Source: Nymphaea colorata
Lineage: Eukaryota > Streptophyta > Magnoliopsida > Nymphaeales > Nymphaeaceae
Assembly: GCF_008831285.2 (NCBI RefSeq)
Contig: NC_045138.2
Location: forward strand, 5,857,205 to 5,921,204
Length of the DNA: 64,000 bases
Direction of reading: 5' to 3'
Shown: piece after piece, positions 1-11,432 of the stretch
How positions within the stretch are numbered: the stretch's first letter is position 1
Layout: every line of letters starts with the position of its first letter
Notes under the pieces: model-generated
What the model was told of the DNA's origin: nothing
Seen by the model: only the letters and a program-made list of their open reading frames with translations
Databases searched by the model: none
Made by a program: the position numbers and the translations under genes

Positions 1-780
1 GTCTATAATTTATTTGTTTTAACCACATTGGAAAATTATCAAGAATTGTCTTAAATATTTTAAATTTTTTAATTGTCTCGCACATCTTTACCATGTGGCC
101 TACTTAGAAGAAATGCATGACATCTTTTGTCTTCCCCACATTGGAAAATTATCTTTTCATGTACGAAATTTTTGTGAGATTCGGATTCCTTGTTGTAGAT
201 GAAGTCTTACACTCTATCATGGCTGGTACCAAACCAATTAAATGTACATTTTAATTTTTGTGAGATTCGGATTCCTTGTTGTAAATCAGGTTATATAAGC
301 CAAATAAAAGGCCAACACTTCCTGATAATGGTTAGCATTTTAGGCATTTTAGGCCCTGTCCGGACCATGTCTTTTTTTTTTCCTTCCTCCCAATAAGATA
401 TTTTAAGTTAGAAGATGTGTCAGTCTCTTAAAAATTCTTTATTTTTAAGTAAGAATCTTAAATATTTATCCTTAAGAATCTTAAATATTTATTCTTATAT
501 ATATATAAGTCTCCACCAGCTTTGAGTATTTTAAGTAAATGCCTCGCCAGCCAATTAAACTCTAATAAATCCAAACATAATGAAAGCAATGCTGAAATAA
601 GACTAAAAACAGACCATAACGTATCAACAGAATAAACTTGGTGGAAAATGAGTTTGTGAAGCGTTCTAAATAATGTGGATAAACTCAATTACACCAACAA
701 GAAGGAATATCAAAATCCATCAAAGTTCGGAATACCAACATCCTGTAACCACTTCATAAAATGTCGAACACATTCCAAAC
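1..780. other. AT-rich intergenic DNA, no gene seen
   Basis: No convincing coding region on either strand. Two short direct repeats are visible: a stretch around 28-41 recurs at about 139-153, and a segment ending in GATTCGGATTCCTTGTTG near 178-195 recurs near 264-282. These look like remnants of an old duplication. Confidence 0.6.
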
Positions 781-796
781 CAAGAATTTTCTATAC

Positions 797-1010
797 TTAA
801 TCTCGTCAAGGCTCTTCTCCTCCAACAGCGTCGGACCACCCTCGGACACGAGGTGAGAGAGCGGCTCCTCGCACAAGGCATTGCACTTCATGTGCAGAGT
901 GATGGGGCGCCTGGTCTTTGTCCTGCCACCGACGTGGTTGAACTGGAACCCATAGGCCATAAGTGCCTCCATGAGGGCACTCTTGCCGTCCGATGGCCGA
1001 CGATGATATC
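797..1010 (-). pseudogene. DRP5B/ARC5-like dynamin GTPase exon fragment
   Basis: Reading the minus strand from about 1010 down to 797 gives the start of a dynamin-family GTPase domain. A P-loop remnant (SDGKSALMEALM) is followed by GFQFNHVGG and TKTRRPITLHMK, and then a less conserved tail. This combination is typical of the plant dynamin-related protein DRP5B (ARC5), which constricts dividing chloroplasts and peroxisomes; that assignment is from family knowledge. The exon ends in front of GTATAG (791-796), which looks like a retained splice donor, so this is a genomic fragment and not a processed copy. It is broken: the frame changes just before the P-loop (DIIVG lies in another frame), and an extra AY pair interrupts the normally continuous ALMGFQFN. 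No further dynamin exons are visible. Confidence 0.75.
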
Positions 1011-1049
1011 GGAACGGAAGATCAGAAAACTGATTTTAAGGAAAGATGA

Positions 1050-1223
1050 GATCAAGATTTTGTTGTAACATACACATTGTAACATCCCTAGTGTACATAT
1101 CTCACCATTTGTTAATTTGTATAGCTATAAATACCTGATCAGGATTTTGTTTTAACATACAGATTGTAACATCCCTACTGTACATATCTCACCATTCGTT
1201 AATTTGTATAGCTATAAATACTT
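1050..1223. repeat. Two-copy 87-bp tandem duplication with TATA-like motif
   Basis: Positions 1050-1136 and 1137-1223 are near-identical 87-bp units. Each contains TGTAACATCCCTA and ends in the TATA-like string GCTATAAATAC. The second copy abuts the apparent left end of an LTR-like element at 1223. Confidence 0.85.
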
Positions 1224-2129
1224 GCAATCACCCCAAATTTTTTTCAAGTCCAAAATTCAATTCATGGATCCAAACTAGATCCAAAAAAATTCAAATTAAA
1301 TCCAAATCAAGCATTTTGGACCTAAAACTCGAATTGCATTCAAAATGACAAAATTTGAGCACCGCGCTCACATGGACCTTGGTTTAAGATCTCACCCAAG
1401 TCGCGTACTCGAACCAAAATCAAATTTAAAACCAGTTCAAAATCGCTTAAAACGGAGTTGAGCACTCGTTTTTAACAAAACTTTCCTTTTATTTTAAATC
1501 ATAAATACATATTCAATTCAAAATTAAAAAAAAAAATATTTGACCTCTCGCGTGCGACGAGTGCGATCGAAAGCGCGACCCACCTGCCGCGGTTGCGCGC
1601 GACAGTGCCCGGCGCTGTTGTCTGCCCCTTCCTCCTTCCTTTTTGATGAATAACTGCCCTCTATGGGGCAGTTTTGGTCTTTTGGGGTGGGCAACAGCCC
1701 TGCCCACATCAAAAATTGTTTTTTTGCAGTCCTCATGACCAATCATACCAATTTAAAACTATTTCTTTTTCAAAATAATTCAAAATTATTTGAAATCTGG
1801 ATGAAAATGTTATAAAATTCTAAAAGTTTCAATTTTTGAGTTTTGACTCCAAAACTCCCTATAAATACCCATACAATTCCTCCGGGCAAGAGTTAGCCTT
1901 TGGAAAAACTCTATTGTATTCTCACTTAAAAACTTAAAGTTTTTCCCTTAGCTCTTTCTCTCCCTCTTCCTCTTTTCATTTCTCTTATTCCTCTCCAACT
2001 TAGAGCAAACTACAACTTTCTTGGAGATATCTTCTTCATTATCTTGGAGATTCTTTCAAGGTAAGTCTAAAATCATTTCAAACATGGTTGTTCATTTTCC
2101 TAAGTCATTTCTCATTAGAGGTATGTAAT

Positions 2130-2640
2130 CATCATTTCTCTCATTTCTCACTTATTTTCTTTCTTCTATTCTTCATCTCTCAATGGCCAAAGGAGATAGC
2201 GCTCAACCTCTTTTTAGAGACAAGAGGTTATGCTCAAGTGCATCAGGAGCATGGAAAGATGAAATGATCTTTCATTTCATGATTGAACCATGTTTTCTCT
2301 TTTATTGAATGTACCATTTCTTTCTTCATTTTCTTCTCATCTTCATCAGCCATGGCCAAAAGAGATAGCAATCAACCTCTTTTTATAGACAAGAGGCTAT
2401 GCTCAAGTGCACCGGGAGCATGGAAAGATGAGATGATCTTTCATTTCATGATTGAATCAAGTTTTTTCATTCATTGAATGTAGCATTGTTTTTATTTCTT
2501 CATTTTCTTCTCGTCTTCATGTTTTCACGGTCAAAGGAGATAACATTCAATCTCTTTTTAGAGACAAGAGGCTATGCTCAAGTGCACCGAGAATATGAAA
2601 AGATGAGATGATCTTTCATTTCATAGTTACATCATGTCAT
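2130..2640 (+). repeat. Three-copy ~170-bp tandem repeat
   Basis: Three units are anchored at 2183, 2352 and 2527, with spacings of 169 and 175. Units 1 and 2 keep the same open frame, reading MAKGDSAQPLF and MAKRDSNQPLF, then DKRLCSSA, then GAWKDEMIFHFMIE. Unit 3 has lost its ATG and stops early after CSSAPRI. The array lies inside the LTR-like element, downstream of its TATA-like box. Confidence 0.75.
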
Positions 2641-3318
2641 CCCTCCAAATTGAATCTTTTTCTTTTCATCTCTCTCTCATTCATTGAATATTGTCTATGT
2701 ATTATCCACACGTAGTTGCTTGGATTTCCCTTTTATATGCGAGTGTGCGGTGGGAATGAAAGTGTAGTTAGGGTTATTTTTATTTTTATCTTCATATTGA
2801 TTTTTGAGGTTGAGACTTGTCCAACCTGAAGAAAACTCCCACGAAAATGTACATGTAAATATGCATTTGCATGTCATTTTGAATTAGTTTCTTTTCTAAT
2901 CTCCCAATTAGGATCCCTAACGAGTGCCTTGTTATATTGCTTGTTTTTCTTCCATAACTAACGGTGGAAAGAATATATCCCATGTGATAAACCAAATCAT
3001 AACATCCTATATTTAAATAAATCATATTTTTCAAAAGATTTTCAAAAGCAAATACCCTTTCTAAAGCAGTCTTGGAGACTTAGCTTAGACTCTTGCATGA
3101 GTCCAAGCTCCCATTCGGCCCATATCAAACTTGAAGTCGGTTGTTTTCATTTCTTTATTTCTAATATCATGAAGATGACACATATGTATATACATGGTAT
3201 ATACATATATGTGCACATGATTCCTTCATTTGTCTCTCTTTATGTTTTCACATTTTATTTTACAAATTTTTATATATATATGAATGCATATATACATGTG
3301 TTCTACTTTCTCTCTCTA

Positions 3319-3358
<40 letters not shown>
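3319..3358. repeat. (TA)n microsatellite
   Basis: About 20 uninterrupted TA dinucleotides after a CT-rich run. Confidence 0.95.
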
Positions 3359-3360
<2 letters not shown>

Positions 3361-4253
3361 CTCTTGTTCTTCCTCTCTCTATTTAAGTTTAAGACTTTAT
3401 CTTCAAAAGCTTATACAAATATGTATACATACATATAGAGAATATATATCTCCTCATATTTCAAAATCTTCTATCTAGTGATATTTGAAATCTCTTTTTC
3501 TTTTTCTCGTTATTTTTATGAGAGTATTTCACCTCATCTGTCCTTTTTAATATTTTCCTTTGATGACTTTTTATATCTACCGACTTCACTAAAATCAAAA
3601 CTCATATATATGATATTTACAAAAATAAAATCTTAGATGTATATTATGGTAGGAATGCTTTAGATGAATGTTGTGGTATGAATGTTTCATTCTCTTTTAA
3701 TCATATAGGAAAGATCAATGCATTCATGCATTCACATTCACTTAATATCACAAATAAGCACAATCACATTTCTAAAAGAACTGAAGCAAGATGAGATGAA
3801 ACTCTAACTAGATGGTAACCGAATTAGAGCAAAATCTCAATCCTGCTTAATGTCTTAAGAAAACACTAAAGTGATTTCAAAATAATTTTTCAAACTTTCC
3901 AAATGATATTCATAAGGATTTTTCGTTTCTATTTTTCCCTAAAATATTTCACATTCTCAAGCAACTCTTCAAGAACTTTTTTAAAAGTTTGAAACATCAA
4001 ACTTTTAACGTTTTTTTATACCGCATATAGAATCAAAAAGATGTTTAAGTTAAAATGAAATGCATCAATATTAAACATAGCCCTTGGGTTGATTACCCTT
4101 GATAAAGGCATCGGGAACAGTCGATCCTCGTACCAACGGACGAGTCTTTTTTTTTTTTCATTTCAAAACAAAAACTCATTTTTCTTGAGCACTCTAAAAC
4201 CAACAAAAAATTTTACTCATTCATTTTCTTCGTCTCTCTCGCTTATTTTTTCA

Positions 4254-5340
4254 TGGTATCATAGCAATTTCCGTGAGAAGAATAGTGGGAAGGCGAGCGT
4301 CTCAACTAGGAATCTCGACAGAAGCATTCCTGTCTCCGGCAGATTCGTTTTTTCTTTTTTCTCTTTGCTACGAGTGCTGCCGAGATTGGAACAGGGGAGT
4401 TACCGCCAGTCCACGGCAACCAAATCGGCTGGCGTTGTCAATTCCAGCCACCGTAGCTGTCTAGCACGAGACCTACAGAATCCTACGCATCTGAGGATCA
4501 ATTCAGCATAATTTCAGAATTTATGAAGCTGGCGATGACGAGCTGTTGATTTTCCAAGTGCCGCCTGTTTCCAGGCGACTGTCCTGCGGCTGACGAAAGA
4601 ATCACCACCGCCTCCCCTTTTCTGATAAAAAATTGCGATTTCCCGATTCTCTGGTGATTCGTTTCTACAACTCCTTTGATTTACATTAACTGAGAGCAAG
4701 ATTGATTGATTAATTCTCCGTCTGTGGATTATGAAATGGAGGATCTCGACTGAGACGGTGAACATCCTTCTGCTGCCTGCTATGAATCAGGGAGCGACTG
4801 CAACTTAAACGAGGACAATCCTCGACTGCTTCCCCTTTCTGCCAAAGATTGGGATTTCATCTAGATTCGGTGAATCATTCAATCCGTGTGAAGCATTCCT
4901 TTAATTCATGAACGAACTGTGATTTTTTTGCACTGTCGGTGAAGCATTTGGTGACTGGAGAGACCTGCGACCGAGGAGGAGTAGGAACCGGAAACAGAGA
5001 CTGTTCGTGGGAAGATCCTGCATCCGCCTGCGCATATCCGGCGATTTCATCCCCATTTCCACATAAAAGATTGGGTTATTCCACACTTTCCGGTGAGGCA
5101 ATCCAACATTACACTTTACTGTTATCTAAATGTTGAACTGCAAGCGATCAGTCTTCCTGTGCTGAGACTTCACGCCCGTTCTGTGCTCGTTGATATCGGC
5201 TGAAGCAGGAGACCATTTCTCACATGAACGGGATAAGAAAAATTCGCTACGAGGAGGAAAAGATTTTTTATAGTAAGAAGGGATTATGCCAAGTGGCTCT
5301 TCACTGCTTTTCATTGGAGAATTGGAGAAATCGGGCGGGA
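4254..5340 (+). other. GC-richer, leader-like stretch after a primer-binding-site-like motif
   Basis: TGGTATCATAGC at 4254-4265 differs at one base from the classic copia primer-binding site (complement of the initiator tRNA-Met 3' end) and directly follows TTTTTTCA, as an LTR end would. The next ~1.05 kb is richer in G+C than its surroundings but holds no long open frame. It contains a loose internal repeat of about 200 bp, with related segments around 4610, 4830 and 5050 (each a pyrimidine-rich start followed by an AAGATTGGGATTTC-like core). It may be the leader of a decayed copia element. The segment near 5265-5310 resembles 27985-28035. Confidence 0.35.
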
Positions 5341-5690
5341 GAGAGGGGTTAAGGAAAGAGGAAGGAATATTTTAAGAGAAAATCGAAAAGAAAAAGCAGG
5401 AAAGTGGGAGAAATCAAAGGTACAGAGCAGGACATTAATAAAAGAGAGAAAAAGAAAGAGAGAAAAAGAGATTATAAGAGATAAATCAGAGGGAGAGAGA
5501 GAGATATTAGATAGAGATAAAGAGAGAGAAACCTAAGAAAGAGAGAGAAAAAATTAATAAAAAGAAGATTCTAAGAGAGTAATTGAAGAGAGGGAAAGAG
5601 ATTTAAAAAAAAAGGTAAATAGATGTACCAAAAAAAAAAGATAAATAGAGGAGAGGGAGAAACAGATTAATAAGAGAGAGAGAGAGAGTA
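5341..5690 (+). repeat. Purine-rich degenerate minisatellite
   Basis: Almost every base on the plus strand is A or G. The tract is built from degenerate units of the type GATTAATAAAAGAGAGAAA and TTTTAAGAGAGAAATC. Its order of sub-units matches the tract upstream of NLR1 at about 12160-12830. Open frames here code only for Lys/Arg/Glu runs and are not taken as genes. Confidence 0.85.
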
Positions 5691-6000
5691 TCTTGGTGGT
5701 ATAAAAATAGATTTTTGATATTTTAGATTGTATCAAATATTTATAAAGATAATGTAGCAGCTTTTATGTTTGAATTAAAATTTATAATATATATATATAT
5801 ATATAACTACAATGGCAATGGTCATTTTTGTGGGTAATGCAAAAATATGCTATGGTTGTTACAAATGATTTGATACTCCTAAGAGCCACAGTGTTTACCT
5901 TGCTCCGAAACCCAATAACCACTAAGTTTATAACCACAGCTCCCTCATTTAGTGGACAGGGGAAAGAGATTGGTTGAAAATACATACTCCATGGTTTCAG
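5690..6000. repeat. Dispersed repeat shared with 19170-19460
   Basis: The segment around GATATTTTAGATTGTA and CAAATATTTATAAAG, continuing through a (TA)n run and CAATGGTCATTT, recurs at 19180-19450. In the second copy it lies just upstream of the truncated NLR2. Confidence 0.7.
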
Positions 6001-6929
6001 TGGAGGAGCCAGAAACTTTTGGCTGTGGGGCACTAGTACATAGTATGTAATTTTTTTTTCTAAATTTAAATATATATATATTATTTCTAACCCTTCTTCC
6101 AAACACCGGTTTCAATAACATTTTGACAGTCAAAAGTTACAACTGAATTGGTCCACACCTTTTGCAAAGCGAAAATATCCCTAACCAAATGAAGTTAGCA
6201 AAAGAAATATGGGAAAACTTGGAATGAAGATGACTGCACACAATTGGAAGGCTTTCTACTTCCAAACAGTTATCAACAACTTTTATTAAACATGTCATAA
6301 TCGAGGAAAGAACCCAAATGCTTTATTTCAAGAAAAGTCTAAAAGAAGTTCAGAGAAGTTTGATTTGCTTGATATGAGCAAGCCTGTGTACATCTGCATA
6401 CTCGCTGGCATATAATGATAATAAAAACAGTAAAAAACTTGCATAGCAACCAAAAATCACGACCAGGCAAAAGCGAGAGGAATTGTAAGTTAAATAAACA
6501 GAAAAAAATGATTATGACTCTTATATTATCTTTTATGAAATCTGTTCTTTACTTGTGATTATTGCCATTAGGTATGTTGTGTAACTAAATGGCTTGATGA
6601 AGATTATCCGGCTGGTGCATTCCCAACCTGTGATTAGCAACTAAATTGTGGGGATTTGCTACTAATTGTACTGAGCTCCCATCATGAAAGAACCTTTCCC
6701 ATTTTCATCCGTATCACAACCTACAGCTCTTTTCATCCAATTGACTTGTACAGCCACAACACCTTTTTGATGAGTGATGGCAGAGCTACGCTTGATAGAG
6801 TGACAATTTCAGTGACAGTAAACAGTCTGCTTTCCATTTTGGACTATGGGGCTCGACCCAAGTCTGGCATGGGCATTGGACTTGAGAGAGTCTTGGATGG
6901 ATGGAGCTCTTTCCAATGGAAGCTTTAAT

Positions 6930-6955
6930 GGGCTGGCGTGGGCCCACGCCAGCCC
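6930..6955. repeat. Perfect 26-bp palindrome
   Basis: GGGCTGGCGTGGG followed immediately by its exact reverse complement CCCACGCCAGCCC, with no spacer. It stands out as a GC-rich block in AT-rich DNA. Confidence 0.95.
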
Positions 6956-7180
6956 ACACGTAGCTCCGCTACTGCATGGTTTTAATGGCCTATTATCCAG
7001 CGTTTTTTTTTCTTGGGTATTCAGGCAAACTTCCATGAAACTATATCAATAGTATCAATGAACCCAAATATTGCAATTGCACAGACTACCAGCTTATAGG
7101 GTCTATTCTTAGTTCAAGATCCCTCTTACTAAGTAATTGAAAAAAAAGGATATGTAGATATGTTTTACCGAAGATGGGAA

Positions 7181-7250
7181 TGGTATGGGGTCATGAACTA
7201 ATAATCATGAATCTGACTCCACCATCAGATTATTAGTTCATCCCATACCA
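7181..7250. repeat. Inverted repeat / hairpin
   Basis: The left arm 7181-7206 (TGGTATGGGG, ATGAACTAATAATC) pairs with the right arm 7225-7250 (GATTATTAGTTCAT, CCCATACCA) across a short loop. Only small gaps interrupt the stem. It may be a decayed miniature element. Confidence 0.75.
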
Positions 7251-8079
7251 GATCGGGCCGAAATAAGGTTATGTACATTGTAAATAAGGTATGTACATTG
7301 TCTAAATAGATAAAGATATGGATCCCTGCATCGTAACATTCCATTTAAGATTAAAAATATGCTTAATCGGACCTACACTCATTTATATATTTCAAAAAAA
7401 CATGAACTGAATGATTCTTTCAAAAAGACATAAACTGCCCATTATGTAATATACTTGTGGGGTGTCAGAAAAGGTCCCCACTTAGCTCATAGATCAGAGT
7501 TTCAAGGATCTTTTTAAAATTTTACATGTAGATGTCCGCATTCGAGCATATCTATATGTAATTGGAGTAGACGTAAAATATTTATAAGTATCTTCGAAAA
7601 TTTCCTTAGAAAGTGAGAATATGTAATTAATAGACTTGAAAATGTGTAATTAATAATATTTGGTCCAGCGATCGTAAAGAAAATGACATTCTTGACGCTG
7701 TGTCTTAAATATATTTACTAAGGTTAATGGCAAGACAATGGAAAACGGAGAAGTAAAGTGAGAGGAGGGAATTAATGTAGTGCAATTTTTTTTTTTTTAT
7801 TTTAGGTAAGGGGTACTAAGTCTACACTTATTTCTTTAATTCGAGTGTAGTGTCTGTCATCATTGTATTGCAGAAGCACCCACGAAAATTAAACTAATGA
7901 CCACGCTTTCACGTCTCAAAAAGTAGAAAAAGATCATGACAATAATGACTTCTCAAGATGAATGAAAACATGAAATAAATGGCCAGAGAAATTGGGTCTA
8001 CTTATTCAAAAAGAGGAAATAATTGTGGGCAGCCTGCTCTTTATATCGTTAGTTCTTGACTTCTCGCTATGCCTTTCTT

Positions 8080-8552
8080 TGATGGAGATTTCCTCATACA
8101 TATACAAACAAACAAATATGCCCTAAAGCAGAATCTTGTTCATGCTAAATCACTGAATCAAAACTTTAACTGTAGCTGAAGCGTACGTAAATCCATATGA
8201 ACAAACGGACGGTCAGATCGTGGTAGGATCTTCTAGGGTCTGTGCGGAGCACGTGCTGTTTCTCTCAAATGGGGAAGAGACAACCCTAGAAAGCGACGTT
8301 TCAAGTCTCACTTTCTGCTCCATGCATGACCATAGGGACCACTACCTTTTATATTATGAGCAATTTCGGATTCAACTCATCAAAGAATCCTTAATTGCGT
8401 ACAAGTATCTATACATTATAAAAATACCTCATACCATATAAAATGACGTGATATCCCAAAACGCAATCACTTAATTAGATATTTACATTAAAATGGCCAT
8501 AGTGTCTGAAATTCCTCATTGACATATGTCAGCCCACCAAACGATCCTTACA
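8080..8552 (-). repeat. 3' LTR of the copia element
   Basis: Direct partner of 11433-11839. Shared landmarks are GATTTCCTCAT, GGAGCACGTGC, ATACCTCATACCATA and TGACGTGATATCCC. It lies downstream of the RNase H remnant on the minus strand, hence the 3' copy. Confidence 0.9.
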
Positions 8553-8942
8553 ATTTCCCACTTGGGCCAAATATGTCTTTATACATTCAAACATTACATA
8601 AATTAGGAACTCATAACTACTATCTTATTAAACATCATTTTCACCAGTCTCGTCCATGATCCTATCAACACGGAACCAATGTGACTTTCACTGTATTAAT
8701 ATTAGCTAAACCTTCAACGATCATAAATATTGATACAATCAATGATATAGATCTGGTATGGATGTATAGCATAAGAATTACATGTAATGTGATTACAACA
8801 TGTCTATTCTCAACAGGTCCTAATTTAAAACCTTATGGAGATCAAAAAACACAAACACAAAATGAAACCAAAGAACTTTACACTATATTCTGCAGAAAAT
8901 TAATATGTGTATACATGAGAGCAAACAAAATACAAGCTCCCA

Positions 8943-10490
8943 CTAAACAAGCACATCATCGAATGATAAAACCCCCATACGAACAACATGTTTGTGAAAG
9001 ACCTTGCGTGTTAAACTTTTAGTAAGTGGATCCGCAATCATAGAGTTTGTTTCAATATCCTCTAAAGACATCTGACCATTCTGTATCATTTCTTTGACAG
9101 CCAAAAACTTAATGTCGATGTCCTTCGACTTTGACAAACTGCGGCTGTTATTAGAGTACATGACTGCTAAATTATTGTCACACAATAATCTTAGTGGTTT
9201 TTCTACACCAATCATAATGCGCAACCCTGTGACAAAATTCTGCAACCACAAAGCATGATTGGATGTCTCGTAACATGTTATGAATTCTGGCTATGGTTGA
9301 AATAGCTACTATTGTTTGTTTGACACTTTTCCAGGATATAGCTCATTCAGCCAACAAAAATACATAGCCTGAAGTATATTTTGTACTCTCTTGGCACCCA
9401 GCAAAGTCGGAATCTGAATACCCAATGATCTGCAACTAGCCTGACTTTTTGTACGTAAGTATAAAAATCTTTTGTTCTTTGTAAGTACTTCAATATTCTT
9501 TTGGCTGATTTCCAATGATCCATACCAGGATTAATTAAGTATCTGCCCAACATTCTAACGATAAATGCAATATCCAAACAAGTACAAACCTGAACATACA
9601 TAAGGCTTTCCACAACAGATAAATAGAGAATCTTTTCCATTTCTTTAGATTCGAGTCCACTTTTAGGGCACTGTTTAGGACTAAACTTGTCTACTCTAGT
9701 AACTGGAGTATCTCTTGGTTTGCAATCTTTTATGTCATATCGCTAATGCACCTTATCAGTGTAGGCCTTTTGTGATAATTCAAGAATATCCAGAGAAAGA
9801 TCTCGAAATATCTGGATCCCCAATACAAAAGATGCATCACCAAGATCTTTCATGTCAAATTTTGTTGACAAAGATTTCTTAGTTTCATGCAATATACCTA
9901 CATCATTACTTACCAGCAATATATCATCGACATATAAAAACGGAAAGATAAATTTACCTCTATTGAACTTTTGGTATACATATTTATCAACCATATTAGT
10001 CTCGAAACCAAATGAAACTATAACTTGATGAAATTTGTAATATCACTGATTGAAAGCTTGCTTTAGCCCATAAATGAATTTCTTGAGTTTGCAGACTATT
10101 TTCTTTGCATCCCCTGAAACAAAGTTTTCTGGTTGCACCATATATATCGTTTCATCAATGTCTCTATTTAGAAATACTGTCTCTGCATCCATCTGATACA
10201 ACTCCAAGTCAAAATGAGCTACAAGTGTCATTATGGTCTTAAAAGAGTCTTTCGACGAAACAGGAGAGCAAGTCTTTGTATAATCAATGTTTTTCTTCTT
10301 AGTAAAGCCCTTTGCGACAAAACGTAAATTATACCTTTCGATGTTTCCTAATGAATCACTCTTGGTTTTAAATATCCATTTACAACCAATAGGGCTCGCA
10401 CCTTCAAACAAGAGAACAACGTCTCATACGTCATTATCTGTCATAGACTTTATTTTCTCATTCATAGATCTATCCACTTATGAAATTTAG
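8943..10490 (-). pseudogene. Copia reverse transcriptase-RNase H remnant
   Basis: In minus-strand order the pieces are as follows. First, an RT start with GCKWIFKTKSDSLGNIERY and VAKGF, then LVAHFDLELYQMDAETVFLN (10043-10411). Second, FLYVDDILLVSND with the catalytic YVDD (9743-9994). Third, SLMYVQVCTCLDIAFIV and MLGRYLINPGMDHWKSAKRI (9347-9640). Fourth, an RNase H end with LLCDNNLAVMYSNN, KDIDIKFLAVKE and NSMIADPLTKSL (8943-9251). This is the usual copia RT-RH order. Frameshifts and stops separate the pieces, so no functional polyprotein can be made. The enzymes would normally copy the element RNA into DNA. Confidence 0.92.
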
Positions 10491-10579
10491 AACTCTTTGT
10501 CGCTTGCTAGAGGTTAATAGGATCATCCTCCACTAAGCTCACATCAACATCATATTCTTGGAGATAGACAAAATCATTT

Positions 10580-11400
10580 GAAATTATGTTTTTTCTCTAT
10601 GAGTGGATCTCCTCAGTGGCACCTCTACACGACCCGGGTCCGAAGTTCTTACCGAAAGCAGTCTGAGGCGGCAGTTTTTTTTATTCTTATGGATCCGAGT
10701 CGGGTCTTTCACGACCCAACCAGGTCCAACCCTACTTATGGATCCGGGTCGGGTTTGACATGACCCGACCAGGGTTCGACCGCTACCGCGTGAGCGGTTT
10801 CATTGATTGCTTTTATTTATGATTCATATGATCCGTTCAGGCAGCGACTCCACCACTCGCCGTGACCCGACCTGGGTCCGACCGATATCGCGTGAGCGGT
10901 TTCAGGCAGCGATGCCACCGCTCGCCTGCCGAACGACAGGCGAACGGTGGATCTCCATTGGAAGGCCACCCAAGAACGTGGGTGGCTGCCGGCTTGCCGC
11001 GCCAGGACAGCCGGAGGCCAGCCGTCCCCTTCCCTGTTCCTCTTCCCCTTTTCCCCTTTTGCGGCTGCAATGGAAGCCCAATGGCTTCCATTGCCCACGC
11101 CCCCGATTTCCACCATGGTTGTGTGGAAATGCTCGTGCCACTTCAAAGAACAACCCTGCTTCTTCCGGTGAGCAGATGAAACCCCTCTGCACGTCCCTAT
11201 CCTCTACCAGCAGCCAATAATCGTTCCTTTTTTTTTTTGAAAGAAAGGGAACAGGCCGTTGGACATCCCTTTCTCTTTCGTGATGAAGGAGAGGAAGGGC
11301 GGTCATCAGGCGGTCAGTAGGGAGGTTGTGCAGCCTTGGTGATTTCTGAATCGCAACCGAAGAAAAGGGGAAGATTTGAAAAGGGAATAACAATCCAATG
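10580..11400 (-). other. GC-rich leader region inside the copia element
   Basis: Between the primer-binding site and the RT remnant lies about 0.8 kb that is much richer in G+C than the window average. It contains direct repeats: GACCCGACC followed by CGCGTGAGCGGTTTCA at 10761-10802 and again at 10863-10904, and a GGATCC-GTCGGGT motif twice at about 10690 and 10740. A 163-codon open frame (10902-11393, minus) has no recognisable domain. It is not a gag gene that I can recognise, and may be an expanded leader or acquired DNA. Confidence 0.55.
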
Positions 11401-11432
11401 ATTCAACAATAAACATAGTCTCTAATACCAAT

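Larger units (their letters stand above)
1223..4215 (+). mobile_element. Long non-coding LTR-like element (right end decayed)
   Basis: The left end (TGCAATCACCCCAAATTTT at 1223) resembles the left end of the better preserved element at 29957 (TGTTAACACCCTAAATTTT). The two also share layout. There is a TATA-like box (CCTATAAATACCC near 1860), a splice-donor-like CAAGGTAAGT near 2057, a TCTTGGAGACTTAGCTT-type motif near 3070, and a conserved block at 4081-4145 around CCTTGATAAAGGC and CCTCGTACCAACGG that matches 33640-33710. No gag or pol is present. I read it as a large LTR, probably solo and truncated on the right. Its class cannot be fixed without an internal region; very long LTRs are known in the Tat/Ogre group of Gypsy elements. 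Confidence 0.55.
6000..8074. other. Intergenic DNA with small inverted repeats, no gene recognised
   Basis: At 5999-6040 the string CAGTGGAGGAGCCAGAA resembles the end of the small hAT-like element at 28479. An exon-like island sits near 6575-6635 (a frame reading WLDEDYPAGAFPTC after a TTAG), but I cannot assign it to a family. A short direct repeat (AATAAGGT then ATGTACATTGT) occurs twice at 7262-7302. The rest is AT-rich with no convincing coding signal. Confidence 0.5.

Noticed and set aside
4273-4511. Open frames behind the primer-binding-site-like motif as a gag gene
   Set aside because: No zinc knuckle or gag-like conserved residues and the frames are short.
10765-10800. GGTTCGA motif as a tRNA T-loop
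   Set aside because: No matching acceptor stem, D-arm or anticodon arm could be placed around it.
10862-11220. Plus-strand open frames in the GC-rich part of the copia element
   Set aside because: Several overlapping frames are open on both strands because of composition; none has a recognisable domain.
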